Counted from the first letter of the stretch, positions 1-10,780 are shown. The stretch: DNA of 64,000 bases from Sorangium sp025924095 (GCF_051521505.1 NZ_CP150356.1:2418001-2482000), one strand, 5' to 3'. Numbers and translations: made by a program. The notes: generated from the letters alone by a model not told the origin.

Positions 1-293
1 AGGATAGGCACCACGCGCGCCGCCCCCCGGCGATGCCGCTCGAGCGCGCTGCCGAGCTCCCGCTCGTAGCAGCTGTCCGAGGCGAGGAACGCCTCGCTCA
101 CCAGCAGCAGCACCACCTCGGCGGCGGAGAGCTCCGCCGCGCTCGACTCCTCGCGCGCCGCGCCGGCCCCGATCCGGCCGCGGTGCCACGTGCTCACCAG
201 GCCTTGCCGCTTGAGGGCGGCGAGGTGCGCCTCGAGCGCTTCGAGGTGCGACCGATCCGCGGGGGCGTAGGAGATGAAAACGTTGACCGCCAT
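1..293 (-). CDS. TIR-domain protein, N-terminal part (runs off window)
   Basis: The minus strand reads a clean TIR fold from an ATG at 293: a start MAVNVFISYAPADR, a basic loop (STWHRGRIGAG) and the motif SCYERE, whose Glu sits where the catalytic Glu of TIR NADases is found. About 97 residues are visible and the rest lies left of position 1. In myxobacteria such N-terminal TIR domains are often fused to repeat or NTPase modules and act as NAD-consuming or scaffold domains; which applies here cannot be seen. It is divergent from the SDR gene at 434 with about 140 bp between. The TIR assignment is firm, the role is not. Confidence 0.75.
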   Translation of the reverse strand, partial: MAVNVFISYAPADRSHLEALEAHLAALKRQGLVSTWHRGRIGAGAAREESSAAELSAAEVVLLLVSEAFLASDSCYERELGSALERHRRGAARVVPI

Positions 294-433
294 GCGCTGA
301 AAAGCGTCGCTGCGGCGGCGAGCACGCTGTGTCTCGGCCGCCCGCTCTGCGCCGACCAGGCTACCAGAGGCGGCGCTGGCCCTCGACCATCCGTGGGATC
401 CCCTCTCTTTGCTGGTAGAAGGGTCGCCAGACC

Positions 434-1315
434 ATGCTCGATCCCTCTCCCCCGCTCCTCGTCCTCGGCTGCGGCTTCACCGGCGCGGTGGTCGCCGGCC
501 TGCGGCGGGCGTCTGGCGGCCGCGTCGTCGCGACGACGCGCTCCTCCGAGCGCGCCGCCGAGCTCGCGCAGGCGGGCATCGAGGTGAGCGTCCTGCCGGC
601 GCTCACCGCCGAGGCCGTCGACCGGCTCGTGGCGGAAGGCGCGGACGTGCTCGTCGCCTTCCCGCCCGACGGCGCGACCGACGCCGCGATCGCGCCGTCG
701 CTCCGCCGCGCTCACGCGATCGCGTACGTGTCGTCGACCGCCGTGTACGGCGACGCTTCGGGGCGCATCGACGAGGCGACGCCCACGTCGGCCGACGGCC
801 CGCGCGCCGCGGCGCGCCTCGCTGCCGAGGCGGTGTACCGCGAGCGCGGCGCCGTGGTGCTGCGCGCCGCGGGCATCTACGGCCCCGGCCGCGGCCTGCA
901 CCAGCGGCTACTGCGCGGCGACTTCCGCATGACCGGCGAGGGCGATCAGCAGGGCAGGAACGTCGTCTCGCGCATCCACGTCGAGGACCTCGCGCGCCTC
1001 GCGCTCGCGGCCCTCGCGCGCGGCGCCCCCGGCGAGGCCTTCCTGGTCGCGGACGACGCGCCCGTGCCGCAGATCGAGGTCGTCCGCTGGCTCTGCGCGC
1101 GGCTCGGCCTGGAGCTGCCGGCCGGCGCGCCGCGGGAGGATCTTCACGAGACGCTCCGCCACGACCGCGCCGTGGACAACGCGAATATCAAGCGCGCCCT
1201 CGGCATGACGCTGCTCTACCCGAGCTACCGCGAGGGGTTCGAGGCGTGCCTGGCCGTCGAGGCCGCGGCGCCGGCCCTCGCCGCGGCCGCGAGCGCGCCT
1301 CGGCATCGCGGGTGA
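434..1315 (+). CDS. NAD-dependent epimerase/dehydratase (SDR) family protein
   Basis: A 293-residue extended-SDR-like protein. The dinucleotide-binding turn is near the N-terminus (LVLGCGFTGAVVAG, residues about 9-22). A strand ending SSTAVYGD carries the Ser/Tyr region typical of nucleotide-sugar epimerases, followed by GIYGPGRG. It resembles the YeeZ-like branch, where the TGxxGxxG motif is shortened to GCGFTG. Substrate unknown. The ATG at 434 is the natural start because the Rossmann strand begins seven residues later. It stands alone between a divergent TIR gene and the CotH-like lipoprotein gene 92 bp downstream. Confidence 0.8.
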   Translation: MLDPSPPLLVLGCGFTGAVVAGLRRASGGRVVATTRSSERAAELAQAGIEVSVLPALTAEAVDRLVAEGADVLVAFPPDGATDAAIAPSLRRAHAIAYVSSTAVYGDASGRIDEATPTSADGPRAAARLAAEAVYRERGAVVLRAAGIYGPGRGLHQRLLRGDFRMTGEGDQQGRNVVSRIHVEDLARLALAALARGAPGEAFLVADDAPVPQIEVVRWLCARLGLELPAGAPREDLHETLRHDRAVDNANIKRALGMTLLYPSYREGFEACLAVEAAAPALAAAASAPRHRG

Positions 1316-1407
1316 GCCGCGAGCTCCGGGCCAGCGCACGTGCGAACATCAGGTGTCGAGCGGCGCGAGGGGCACGACGGCCCTCGCCGCCGGTGAAGGA
1401 GCATTGC

Positions 1408-3492
1408 ATGAAGCTTGGGTATTGGACTTTGCTTGTACTGGCGGCTGCCGCGGCGGGCGCGGGCTGCGGGGACGATGAGGGCGGGAGCGGCGGCGCTGGG
1501 CCGGGAGGCTCGGGCGGAGCGGGCACCGGCGGGGCCGGCGCCGGCGGAGCGGGCACCGGCGGGGGAGGCTCGGGCGGGGCGGGCACCGGCGGGGCCGGCG
1601 GCACGAGCGACGGCGGGGCCGGCGGGCAGACCCCGACGCCGCCTTGCGAGCCGTCCGACCCCACGCTGGCCGACCGCGACGCGGACGAGCTGTACGCGGG
1701 GGACGAGGTCCCGCGCTTCGACTTCCGCCTTCCGGACGAGCGCTGGGCCGAGCTCAAGAAGAACGCCCGCGACGAGGAGTACGTGGAGGCCGAGGCTTGC
1801 TACAAGGGCAAGAGCCTGGGCGTCGTCGGCCTGCGCTTCAAGGGCGGTTATGGCACCCTGGAGATGTGCTTCGACGCGGAGGGAAACCTCACCTGCCCGA
1901 AGCTCAGCATGAAGGTGAAATTCGACGAGTACGTCGACGGCCAGCGCTTCTACGCGCAGAAGCGCCTGAACTTCCATTCGATGATCCGGGACCCCACCCA
2001 GCTCCACGAGCGGATCGCTTACGGCCTGTACCGGGAGATGGGCGTCGCGGCCTCGAGGAGCGCGTGGGCCACGCTGCACGTGAACGGCGAGTCGCAGGGG
2101 CTCTTCTCGATGGTCGAAGACGTGGACGGCCGCTTCCTGGAGAGCCACTTTCGCGAGGGGCCGGACGGTGATCTCTACAAGCAAGCGTGGCCGGTCACGG
2201 GCGACGCCAGCTACTACGCGGAGCGGCTCGAGACGAACGAGGACGAGGCCACGCACGAGCGCGTGGTCGCGTTCTCGACCGCCCTCGCGTCCGCCGAGGG
2301 CGACGAGCGCCTCGCCGCGCTGTCGCAGTGGACGGACATCGAGCAACTGCAGCGCTACATGGCCGTCGACGAGGCGATCGTGAACTGGGACGGGGTCACG
2401 ACCTTCTACGTCGACAGCGCGGGTGGCGCCCACAACCACAATTTCTACCTCTACGACGAGCCCTCCTCGGGCAAGTTCCACCTGATTCCGTGGGATCTCG
2501 ACCTGACCCTCAACGCCAGCACCTACTTTGGCCACGTGCCCCGCTGGACCGAGACGCCGGCGACCTGCCCCACCGTGCTCCCGGTGTTCATGGGCGCCGA
2601 GCGGGTGCGCGTGCCGGGCTGCGACGCGCTGCTCGGCGCCTTGAGCCAGGACGCAGCGGGCTATCAGGCCGCGCTCCAGGCGCTGCTCGACGGGCCGTTC
2701 AGCGAGGGGCGGCTCGAAGAGCAGGTGGAGAAGCACGCGGCGCTGATCCGCGCTGCCGTCGAGGAGGACCCGTTCGGACCCGGCCTCGCCGCGTGGGAGC
2801 TGGCGGTCGAGCGCCTCGAGGACGAGGTGCCGATCCTGCGCGAGCGCCTGAGCCGGTTCGCCAGCAACACGCCTCTCGTGCCGTTCTCGTTCACCGCGAC
2901 GGGGATCAACGACTTCGAGGCCGCGGACACGATCGAGCTGTACGTCGGCACGGTGCTCGCCACCAACAGCGCGTCCGGCGCCGTGCAGGGCCTCACGCAG
3001 GACGCGCCGCTGAACGGCGCGCAGAGCCTGCTCCTGAGCTTCGATTTCCGCGACGAGGCGTCCGCCTGGGGGCAGTATGTGTACTTCACGGCGCCCGTCG
3101 CCGAGGGCTCGGTCGACGTGACGCCGCTCGAGGGGGTCCGCTTCTGGGCGCGCGCCGACGCGGCGCGCTGGATGCGCGTCGACGTCGAGAGCCCCGCGCA
3201 GAGCAACGGAGTCGCCGGCGTCCGCCACGGCTGGGACGTGCGGCTCGGCGCCGAGCCGGCGCTCATCGAGCTCAGGTTCGCCGACATCGCGCTCCCCGGC
3301 TGGGCCATCGACCAGGGGCTCGACCCCGGCGACGACGTGAACGACGTGCTCGCGTCGATCATCGGCCTCGCCTTCAGCCCGGAGATGAACGGCGTCGGCG
3401 CGAACGGCTTCCTCGGCCGGGGCAAGGTCGACTCGGGCGCCCTCGTGATCGACGACGTCGAGATCTTCGGCGCGACGTCCGGCGCCCCGTGA
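1408..3492 (+). CDS. CotH kinase family lipoprotein
   Basis: A 694-residue surface lipoprotein. The start at 1408 follows AAGGAG with 6-nt spacing; the longer frame upstream is not used. A signal peptide ends in a lipobox (AGAGC), followed by about 60 residues of Gly/Ser/Ala/Thr repeats that probably form a spacer. The central part has the spore-coat CotH kinase fold, an atypical protein kinase family; the metal-binding motif LIPWDLDLTL is near residue 365. The C-terminal about 200 residues look like a beta-sandwich, possibly carbohydrate-binding (FDFRDEASAWGQYVYF). CotH proteins phosphorylate secreted proteins in Bacillus; substrate here unknown. Confidence 0.82.
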   Translation: MKLGYWTLLVLAAAAAGAGCGDDEGGSGGAGPGGSGGAGTGGAGAGGAGTGGGGSGGAGTGGAGGTSDGGAGGQTPTPPCEPSDPTLADRDADELYAGDEVPRFDFRLPDERWAELKKNARDEEYVEAEACYKGKSLGVVGLRFKGGYGTLEMCFDAEGNLTCPKLSMKVKFDEYVDGQRFYAQKRLNFHSMIRDPTQLHERIAYGLYREMGVAASRSAWATLHVNGESQGLFSMVEDVDGRFLESHFREGPDGDLYKQAWPVTGDASYYAERLETNEDEATHERVVAFSTALASAEGDERLAALSQWTDIEQLQRYMAVDEAIVNWDGVTTFYVDSAGGAHNHNFYLYDEPSSGKFHLIPWDLDLTLNASTYFGHVPRWTETPATCPTVLPVFMGAERVRVPGCDALLGALSQDAAGYQAALQALLDGPFSEGRLEEQVEKHAALIRAAVEEDPFGPGLAAWELAVERLEDEVPILRERLSRFASNTPLVPFSFTATGINDFEAADTIELYVGTVLATNSASGAVQGLTQDAPLNGAQSLLLSFDFRDEASAWGQYVYFTAPVAEGSVDVTPLEGVRFWARADAARWMRVDVESPAQSNGVAGVRHGWDVRLGAEPALIELRFADIALPGWAIDQGLDPGDDVNDVLASIIGLAFSPEMNGVGANGFLGRGKVDSGALVIDDVEIFGATSGAP

Positions 3493-3523
3493 GCGCCTGA
3501 CGCCGCGGCCCGCCCGATCTCTC

Positions 3524-3544
3524 CGCGCGCTCTCCGGCGCGCGC
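3524..3544. terminator. Possible bidirectional terminator between convergent genes
   Basis: A GCGCGC / GCGCGC stem with a 6-nt loop lies in the 64-bp gap between the convergent CotH and DUF4114 genes. There is no T-run, as is common in this GC range. Short stem, so weak support. Confidence 0.3.
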
Positions 3545-3556
3545 CCTTGTGGTTCT

Positions 3557-5320
3557 TCAGCTCATCTCATCACCGCCGCCGGCCGCGGGGCGCTGCCCGC
3601 GGGCCGGCCGGCGGCGTACCCCGCGGCGGAACCCGAGGCTCACGGCGAGGAGCAACGCGGCGACCCCGCCCGCAGAGGGCGTCTCGGCGCCGAGGCGGCA
3701 GCCGCAGCCCGACGACTCGCCGCTCCCGGAAGCGCCGTCGCCCGAGCCGGTGGACGGCGCCCCGCCCGAGCCGGAACCGGAAGCGGAGGCCCCGCCCGAG
3801 CCCGACGCGGCGTCGCCCGCGCCGGACGACGAGACGGGGTCGAGCCCCGCGCCGACCGACGTGGTGGCGGTGGGCGGCGGCGGCTCGTGGACGCACGTGC
3901 CCGCCTCGCACCGCTCGCCCGCGGGGCACACGACCCCGTCGCAGACGTCGACGCACGCGCCCTCCCGGCAATAGGTGCCGGCCTCGCACGCGACGTCGGC
4001 GCACGCCGCCTCGACGCATCGCCCGCCCTCCAGGTCGCAGCGCTCGTTCGTCGGGCACCCGCGGCAGTTGCACTGGAGCACGCACACGCCCCCTTCGCAC
4101 ACCTGGCCGGAGTTGCACACGACGTCCTGGCACGGGTCGATGCAGCGCCCGGCGCGACAGACCTGGTCGTGCGGGCACACCACACCGTCACACGGAGCGC
4201 GGCACTCGCCGCCGTGACACACCTCGCCCACCTCGCACGTCACGTCGACGCAGGCCGCCTCGACGCACAGGTCCTCGTGGCACACGAGCCCATTCCCGCA
4301 CGGGAACTCCGAAGACCCGCAGCTGTCCACGCAGCGGCCGCGGTTGCACACCTGGTTCTCCGGACAGGGCGCCTCCTCGTCGATGACATCATCGCAATCG
4401 TTGTCGACGCCGTCGCACTGCTCGGTCTGGCTGCCGGGCAGGACGAAGGGAGTGCAGATCACCTGTCCCTGCGCGTCGCAGTCGGAGATCCCGAGGCGGC
4501 ACGCGCCTATGTTCTCGTCGACCTCGCACGGCTGGCCGGCCTCGGGGCACGTGATGCCGGAGAAGCGGAACAGGAAGTCCTCGTAGTCGAGATCGTTGCC
4601 GTTCACCCCTGCCGCGCCGGCCGCGTTCAGGAAGTCGAGATCCTCGAAGGCGAGGTAAAACGTGTTGATGAGCTCGTTCGACCTGTAGATGAGATCCGAG
4701 TACCACGGGCCCGGGGTCGCGCACGCCGTACACTCCACGTTGAACCGGTGCTCGGTGTAATGGTATTGCGTGGCGTTCCCGCTGCCGGTGCCGTTCGGGT
4801 TGGGGATCAGCACGAACCCGATGGTGCCGCCGGCGTACGCGGGGTTCTCCCGGATCGAGACCGCCGTCAGCTCGCGCATCGCGGCGGGCGGCAGGGCGGT
4901 CGAGAAGGGAAAGAGGATCTGGATATCGCTGTCCGGCGCCGGCGTGTTGAGGCTGCCTGCGGTGTCCACAGGAACGTACAGCGGCGGGTCGCCGCTCGCG
5001 CGGCTGTCGTCGACGTTGTACCAGCCGACGGCGAAGTTGGCGCCGCCTCCCTTGGCGATGTACTTGCCGCTGAACTCGCAGAGCGGCGAGAACACCTGCG
5101 GCTCCACCGCGGCGTCGGCCACGACGTCGATCATCTCGTCGATGCCGTCGTTGTTCGCCGACCCGTTGATCAGGTCGCTCAGTCGTCCAGGGACCGCAGG
5201 AACGACGGTGCCGTTCGGTTGCACGACGTCGGCGCGCGCCGTCCCGCCGGCGCCGAGCGCCGCCAAGAGGGCCACACACCACGCAAGAGCAGACGGTTTG
5301 CTGAAGGTCGACCAGCGCAT
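3557..5320 (-). CDS. DUF4114 / Cys-repeat surface protein with MYXO-CTERM-like tail
   Basis: 587 residues from the ATG at 5320, chosen because AGAGGAAG lies just upstream and a signal peptide (cleaved after TARA, about residue 30) follows directly. Residues about 130-255 match DUF4114, with the closing acidic segment NDLDYEDFLFRF. Residues 302-315 are a MopE-like calcium/metal-binding motif (CDGVDNDCDDVIDE). Then come about seven Cys-rich repeats of the form CxxVxCxxGxxCxxGxC, an Ala/Ser/Gly spacer, and a C-terminus with SGCGC, one hydrophobic helix and an Arg-rich end. That layout is the MYXO-CTERM sorting signal for surface anchoring by myxosortase. Probably a cell-surface or fruiting-body adhesin; exact role unknown. 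Confidence 0.82.
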   Translation of the reverse strand: MRWSTFSKPSALAWCVALLAALGAGGTARADVVQPNGTVVPAVPGRLSDLINGSANNDGIDEMIDVVADAAVEPQVFSPLCEFSGKYIAKGGGANFAVGWYNVDDSRASGDPPLYVPVDTAGSLNTPAPDSDIQILFPFSTALPPAAMRELTAVSIRENPAYAGGTIGFVLIPNPNGTGSGNATQYHYTEHRFNVECTACATPGPWYSDLIYRSNELINTFYLAFEDLDFLNAAGAAGVNGNDLDYEDFLFRFSGITCPEAGQPCEVDENIGACRLGISDCDAQGQVICTPFVLPGSQTEQCDGVDNDCDDVIDEEAPCPENQVCNRGRCVDSCGSSEFPCGNGLVCHEDLCVEAACVDVTCEVGEVCHGGECRAPCDGVVCPHDQVCRAGRCIDPCQDVVCNSGQVCEGGVCVLQCNCRGCPTNERCDLEGGRCVEAACADVACEAGTYCREGACVDVCDGVVCPAGERCEAGTCVHEPPPPTATTSVGAGLDPVSSSGAGDAASGSGGASASGSGSGGAPSTGSGDGASGSGESSGCGCRLGAETPSAGGVAALLLAVSLGFRRGVRRRPARGQRPAAGGGDEMS

Positions 5321-5490
5321 CGGGCTTCCTCTCGTGAAAGGACGCGTGAGTCCGAAACGACAAGTGGACTCCAACTTCGCTCGCCTGTCCAGGCGGGGCG
5401 CGCTCGCGCGGATTCACGACCGATGTGAACGGTGAGCCCACGTGAGGACACCGTGTGATCTGCGCGGAGAGGACACCCCCGCTGAGGCGA

Positions 5491-6513
5491 TCACGCCTCG
5501 CGCTTGCGCACGAAGGGCGTGAGCTCGTTGATGAGCTCGGTTACGCCCTCGCCTGTCGCGGCGCTGACGAGGTGGAGCTTCACCTTCGCCTTCGCGAACC
5601 GCGCCTTGAGCTTCGGGTACGCCTCGCGCACCTCGGTCAGGTCGGCCTTGGTCAGGGCGACGATCTCGGGGCGCTCCGCGATCGCCGGGCTGAACTTCTT
5701 GAGCTCCTTGCGGAGCGCCCGGTAGTCGGCGAGCGGCTCGCGCCCCTCGCCGGGATCGAGCGTCACGAGGTGGAGGAGCGCCCGCGTCCGCTCGACGTGC
5801 TTCAGGAACTGGATGCCGAGCCCGACGCCCTCGCTCGCGCCGGGGATCAGCCCCGGGATGTCCGCGATGACGAAGCTCGACCCGCCCGCCCGCCCGCCGC
5901 CGCCGATCTCGACCATGCCGAGCGTCGGGGTGAGCGTCGTGAAGGGATAGTCGCCGATCTTCGGCCGGGCCGCCGAGACGGCCGCGACGAAGGTGCTCTT
6001 GCCGGCGTTGGGGAAGCCGAGCAGGCCGACGTCGGCGAGCACCTTCAGCTCCAGGCGGAGCTCGCGGACCTCGCCCGGCTCCCCGGGCTCGGCGCGCCGG
6101 GGGGCCCGGTCGTGCGACGACTTGAAGTGCAGGTTGCCGCGGCCCCCCTTGCCCCCGCGGGCGACGACGATCCGCTGGCCGTGCTCGGTCATGTCGGCGA
6201 TCAGCTCGCCGCTCTCCGCGTCGAAGATCTGCGTCCCCACCGCGAGCTTCTCGACCCGGTCGGCGCCGGCGTGCCCGTGGCAGTCGCTCCCCATCCCGTG
6301 CTCGCCCCGGTCGGCCTCGAGCGTGCGCGCGTAGGTGAAGTCGAGTAGCGTGGACAGGCCTTCGTCACCCACGAAGACGACGTCCCCGCCGCGGCCGCCG
6401 TCGCCGCCCGCTGGGCCGCCGAAGGGGATGTACTTCTCGCGCCGAAATGCGACCGCTCCATTGCCGCCATCCCCCGCGATGACCTTCAGACGGCACCGAT
6501 CAACGAAACGCAT
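5491..6513 (-). CDS. obg: GTPase Obg/CgtA
   Basis: A complete 340-residue Obg. The Gly-rich Obg fold (GPAGGDGGRGGD near residues 33-44) precedes the G domain: G1 GFPNAGKS (166-173), G2 FTTLTPTLG (191-199), G3 DIPGL (218-222), and a TKAD in place of NKxD for G4. The variable C-terminal OCT domain is absent, as in many bacteria. Obg binds the 50S subunit and links ribosome assembly to growth and (p)ppGpp. It is not in the usual rplU-rpmA-obg cluster here. The 22-bp region spanning its start codon is duplicated just upstream (6507-6547), giving a second out-of-phase ATG. Confidence 0.95.
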   Translation of the reverse strand: MRFVDRCRLKVIAGDGGNGAVAFRREKYIPFGGPAGGDGGRGGDVVFVGDEGLSTLLDFTYARTLEADRGEHGMGSDCHGHAGADRVEKLAVGTQIFDAESGELIADMTEHGQRIVVARGGKGGRGNLHFKSSHDRAPRRAEPGEPGEVRELRLELKVLADVGLLGFPNAGKSTFVAAVSAARPKIGDYPFTTLTPTLGMVEIGGGGRAGGSSFVIADIPGLIPGASEGVGLGIQFLKHVERTRALLHLVTLDPGEGREPLADYRALRKELKKFSPAIAERPEIVALTKADLTEVREAYPKLKARFAKAKVKLHLVSAATGEGVTELINELTPFVRKREA

Positions 6514-6547
6514 GGTGGCGGCTCACAGAACGCATGGTGGCGGCTCA
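6507..6547. repeat. 22-bp tandem duplication over the obg start codon
   Basis: The 19-nt sequence AACGCATGGTGGCGGCTCA occurs at 6507-6525 and again at 6529-6547, period 22. The first copy contains the obg start codon (minus strand), so a second ATG with the same upstream bases lies 22 nt further upstream, out of frame with obg. Confidence 0.9.
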
Positions 6548-6634
6548 TAGCATAGAACTGAGGAAAGACCCCAAAGCGGAAGGCCGCCCCGTGCATCGGG
6601 CCGCCCGCCCGACCGGTCTGCCAGGAGATCCCAG

Positions 6635-8152
<1,518 letters not shown>

Positions 8153-8172
8153 TCTGATGCTCTGGCCCCACC

Positions 8173-8297
8173 GAGCGGCGTTCACCCGCACAGGAGACGG
8201 GCCCAGATCGGCGTTTTCGGCGCGCAGGCGTACTCCAGTACGCCGAGCACCGAAAACGTCGAGGTGGGCCCGTATCCGCAGCGGGTGAGCGCCGCTC
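8173..8297. repeat. 125-bp near-perfect nested palindrome
   Basis: All matched arms are centred on 8235-8236. The outermost 17-bp arms are 8173-8189 and 8281-8297 (one mismatch). Inside these lie ACGGGCCCA (8197-8205) against 8265-8273, CGTTTTCGG (8212-8220) against 8250-8258, and the core GGCGTACTCCAGTACGCC (8227-8244). The right arm covers the stop codon of the minus-strand gene at 8296. It sits between two convergent genes, so it may act as a strong bidirectional terminator, but the length and nested design also fit a palindromic repeat element. Confidence 0.85.
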
Positions 8298-8979
8298 AGC
8301 CGACGATGCGCATGGGGGGCTTGAGGGGGAGGGGGGGCTTCGAGCCGGGAGCGGAGGGGATCGCGGAGGGGGCCGGCTTGGGGACCGCGTCGCCCTCGAG
8401 GGCGGCGAGCGCGACGAACAGCCGGTCCATGCCGTAGTCGAGGGCCACCTCGCGCTGGAAGACGTGGGCGACCTTGATGAGGCGCAGCGACGTCTGCTTG
8501 CCGAGGTCGATCTCGCGCTCGAGGAACGCCTCGAACGAGCCGTAGCCCTTCGCCTGATACAGCTCCTGCTGCTGGATCTCGGCGAGCACCACCCCGATAT
8601 CGAAGAACCCCTTGTCGAGCCGCTTGCGGAGCGTCCGGATCTTCTGGGTCTGGTTGTGGAGCTCGGCGATCTTCGCCTTGATCTCCTCCGCGCCGCTGGG
8701 CACGCGGATCGTCGCGCGGGCGCTGCCGGGAGGCGCCGGCTCGGCGGCCCGGGCCCGCGCCTCGGCGGCGTGCTTCGCGGCGTGCCGGGCAGCCCAGGGC
8801 GCAGCGCCGCGGAGGCCGAGCTTACGCTTCGAAGCGCTTGACGAAGATTTCGAGTCTTCCTTGATTACCGGATTCACGGGCTTCGCAAGCTGACTTTCAG
8901 CGCCCCCCTTGGCGCTCGAAGAGGCCTTCTTCTTCGTGCCCGTCTTCTCGGAGCTGCCCTGCTTTGTGATCTTCGGCAT
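8296..8979 (-). CDS. Conserved hypothetical protein, basic tail plus helical domain
   Basis: 227 residues. The first 90 or so are rich in Lys, Ser and Ala (disordered, likely nucleic-acid binding). A helical region follows, with a leucine/basic heptad stretch near residues 95-125 and then a segment reading IGVVLAEIQQQELYQAKGYG and SLRLIKVAHVF. That second part recalls the DUF3102-like pattern (a short 'how many steps per cell' helical motif seen in phage and plasmid proteins), but the match is only by eye. The C-terminus is Pro-rich. Its stop codon falls inside the 125-bp palindrome. Function not assigned. Confidence 0.6.
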   Translation of the reverse strand: MPKITKQGSSEKTGTKKKASSSAKGGAESQLAKPVNPVIKEDSKSSSSASKRKLGLRGAAPWAARHAAKHAAEARARAAEPAPPGSARATIRVPSGAEEIKAKIAELHNQTQKIRTLRKRLDKGFFDIGVVLAEIQQQELYQAKGYGSFEAFLEREIDLGKQTSLRLIKVAHVFQREVALDYGMDRLFVALAALEGDAVPKPAPSAIPSAPGSKPPLPLKPPMRIVG

Positions 8980-9417
8980 GTCGCTGCGTCCCCCGCTGGG
9001 TACGAGATCGTCGCGGCCCTTCGCCCCAAGCGCGCGCCGCCCGCGCGGGGGTAAAGACCCGCACGGCTGTCAAGCCCAATTGGTTCGACAGGTCGTCGCC
9101 TTACCAAAAAATCGACCTCCCCGTCCACTAAGTTTCGGGGAGGCTCTCGCTTTACCGAGGGTCAGCATGACCCAAGATCGGCCCGAGAGCCAAAACCCAT
9201 GAGCATCGCATGCTTGGGCGTCTCTCGAAAAGCGGGAGGTCGCCCCGCGAGCGGTGTTCTGGTCACGTTGGACTACAGCAAGGTCCCGGCGGGCTCGACG
9301 CTTCGATCCACCGGCCGGCGTCGGCTTCTGCGGCTTCTGCGCGTCGCCTTCGCCTTCGGCTTCGGCGCGCCCGCGCGATCTGCAAGCGCGGCGGTCGGTC
9401 GTGGTAGATCGCGGTCC
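8980..9417. other. Intergenic region with one hairpin
   Basis: Between the divergent genes at 8979 and 9418. An 8-bp stem CCTCCCCG (9116-9123) / CGGGGAGG (9136-9143) with a 12-nt loop is the only clear structure. The open frame from 9199 to 9417 is low-complexity and probably not translated, because the downstream enzyme has a natural start at 9418. Confidence 0.4.
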
Positions 9418-10533
9418 ATGACCTCTCCGCCCGCCGGTCGCGGCCCCGATGACGTCTCCCAGGCCGTGGCCGCTGATGCGCCGCGTCGTCCGAGCGACGT
9501 GCCGCGGGGCGCGGCGAGCCATCGGATTGCCGTGGTGGTGAACGGCAACGCCAAGAGCGTGACGGCGGAGGTGATCGAGACGCTCGATCAAATCCTTGAC
9601 ACCGGGGATCTATTCGTGTCGCGGCGGGTGGAGGAGAGCGAGGGCATCGCGCGGATCCTCGTCGACCGGGGCTACGGCACGATCCTCACGGGCGGGGGCG
9701 ATGGGACGTTCACCGTGGTGGTGACGGCGGTGGTGAACGAGGCGAAGCGGCGCGGGCTGCCGCTGCCGCGGTTCGGGCTGCTCCGCCTGGGGACGGGCAA
9801 CTCGCTGGCGTGGGTGCTCGGCGCGTCCGGGGGCGCGGGCGCGAAGCCTGGGCTCGCGGTGGACCTCCAGCGGCTGCGCGCCGAGGCCGGGAGCCGGAAC
9901 CTGCGGCTGGTCGAGGCCGAGGACATCCTGTCGCCGTTCTGCGGCTTCGGGATCGATGCGGTGATGCTGCGCGACTACAACGCGGTGAAGTCGGCGCTCG
10001 CGCGCGGCCCGCTGAAGCGGCTCGCGCCGGGGCCGGTGGCGTACGCCGTCGCCGCGACGACGCGGACGATCCCGAGCTACCTTGTGCGGCGCACGCCGCA
10101 CTGCCGCATCATCAACGAGGGCAACGACGCGATCCGCGTCGGCGAGAAGGGGACGATCCTCGGGGCGCCCATCAAGAAGGGCGGCATCATCTACGAGGGG
10201 CCGGCGAAGATCGCGGCGCTGTCGACGATCCCCTATTACGGATTCGGCTTCCGGATGTTCCCGTACGCGGACGATCGCCAGGACCGGATGCAGCTGCGCG
10301 TGTCGATGATCTCGCCGTTCACGTTCGTGCGGAACTTCTCGAGCATCTGGAGCGGGGAGTTCGACGACCTGGAGACGGTGTTCGACTACTTCGTCGACGA
10401 GGTCACGATCGAGATGGACCCGGCGACGAGCTTCCAGATCGGCGGCGACGTCCGCGGTGAGCGCTCGCGCGTGCGGGTGCGGCTGACCGAGCCGATCCGG
10501 ATCGTGGACTTCTACGCGCCGCCGCGAGGGTAG
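9418..10533 (+). CDS. Diacylglycerol kinase-like lipid kinase (YegS/BmrU type)
   Basis: 371 residues using the ATG at 9418, the last start before the conserved region. The catalytic fold begins HRIAVVVNGNAKS (about residues 35-47), the nucleotide-binding glycine loop is TGGGDGTF (91-98), and LGTGNSLAW follows (the usual PxGTxN motif). Homologues phosphorylate diacylglycerol, sphingosine or related lipids using ATP. The protein carries an unusually long C-terminal half after the GIDA motif. No neighbouring lipid genes, so the substrate is open. Confidence 0.8.
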   Translation: MTSPPAGRGPDDVSQAVAADAPRRPSDVPRGAASHRIAVVVNGNAKSVTAEVIETLDQILDTGDLFVSRRVEESEGIARILVDRGYGTILTGGGDGTFTVVVTAVVNEAKRRGLPLPRFGLLRLGTGNSLAWVLGASGGAGAKPGLAVDLQRLRAEAGSRNLRLVEAEDILSPFCGFGIDAVMLRDYNAVKSALARGPLKRLAPGPVAYAVAATTRTIPSYLVRRTPHCRIINEGNDAIRVGEKGTILGAPIKKGGIIYEGPAKIAALSTIPYYGFGFRMFPYADDRQDRMQLRVSMISPFTFVRNFSSIWSGEFDDLETVFDYFVDEVTIEMDPATSFQIGGDVRGERSRVRVRLTEPIRIVDFYAPPRG

Positions 10534-10780
10534 CGCGCGAGGACGCGCGAGGATGCGCGAGGACGCCGGCTGAGCGCCGCTGACCTGTGACTCCGCCTTC
10601 ATGGGGTTCACTCCGGGGCAGATTGGGCCGCCGCCCCGCGCGAGGCCCCCACGGACTCCGGAAAGGGCGGCTGTGGGGGCTTCACATGAAAGGAGGTTGC
10701 ACCGAAGATGGCGCCGCGCGGGTGGAGTAGCCACGCCGCGTCATCGACGAGCGAGTTTGCCCTTTCCCCGGAGCGATCGA

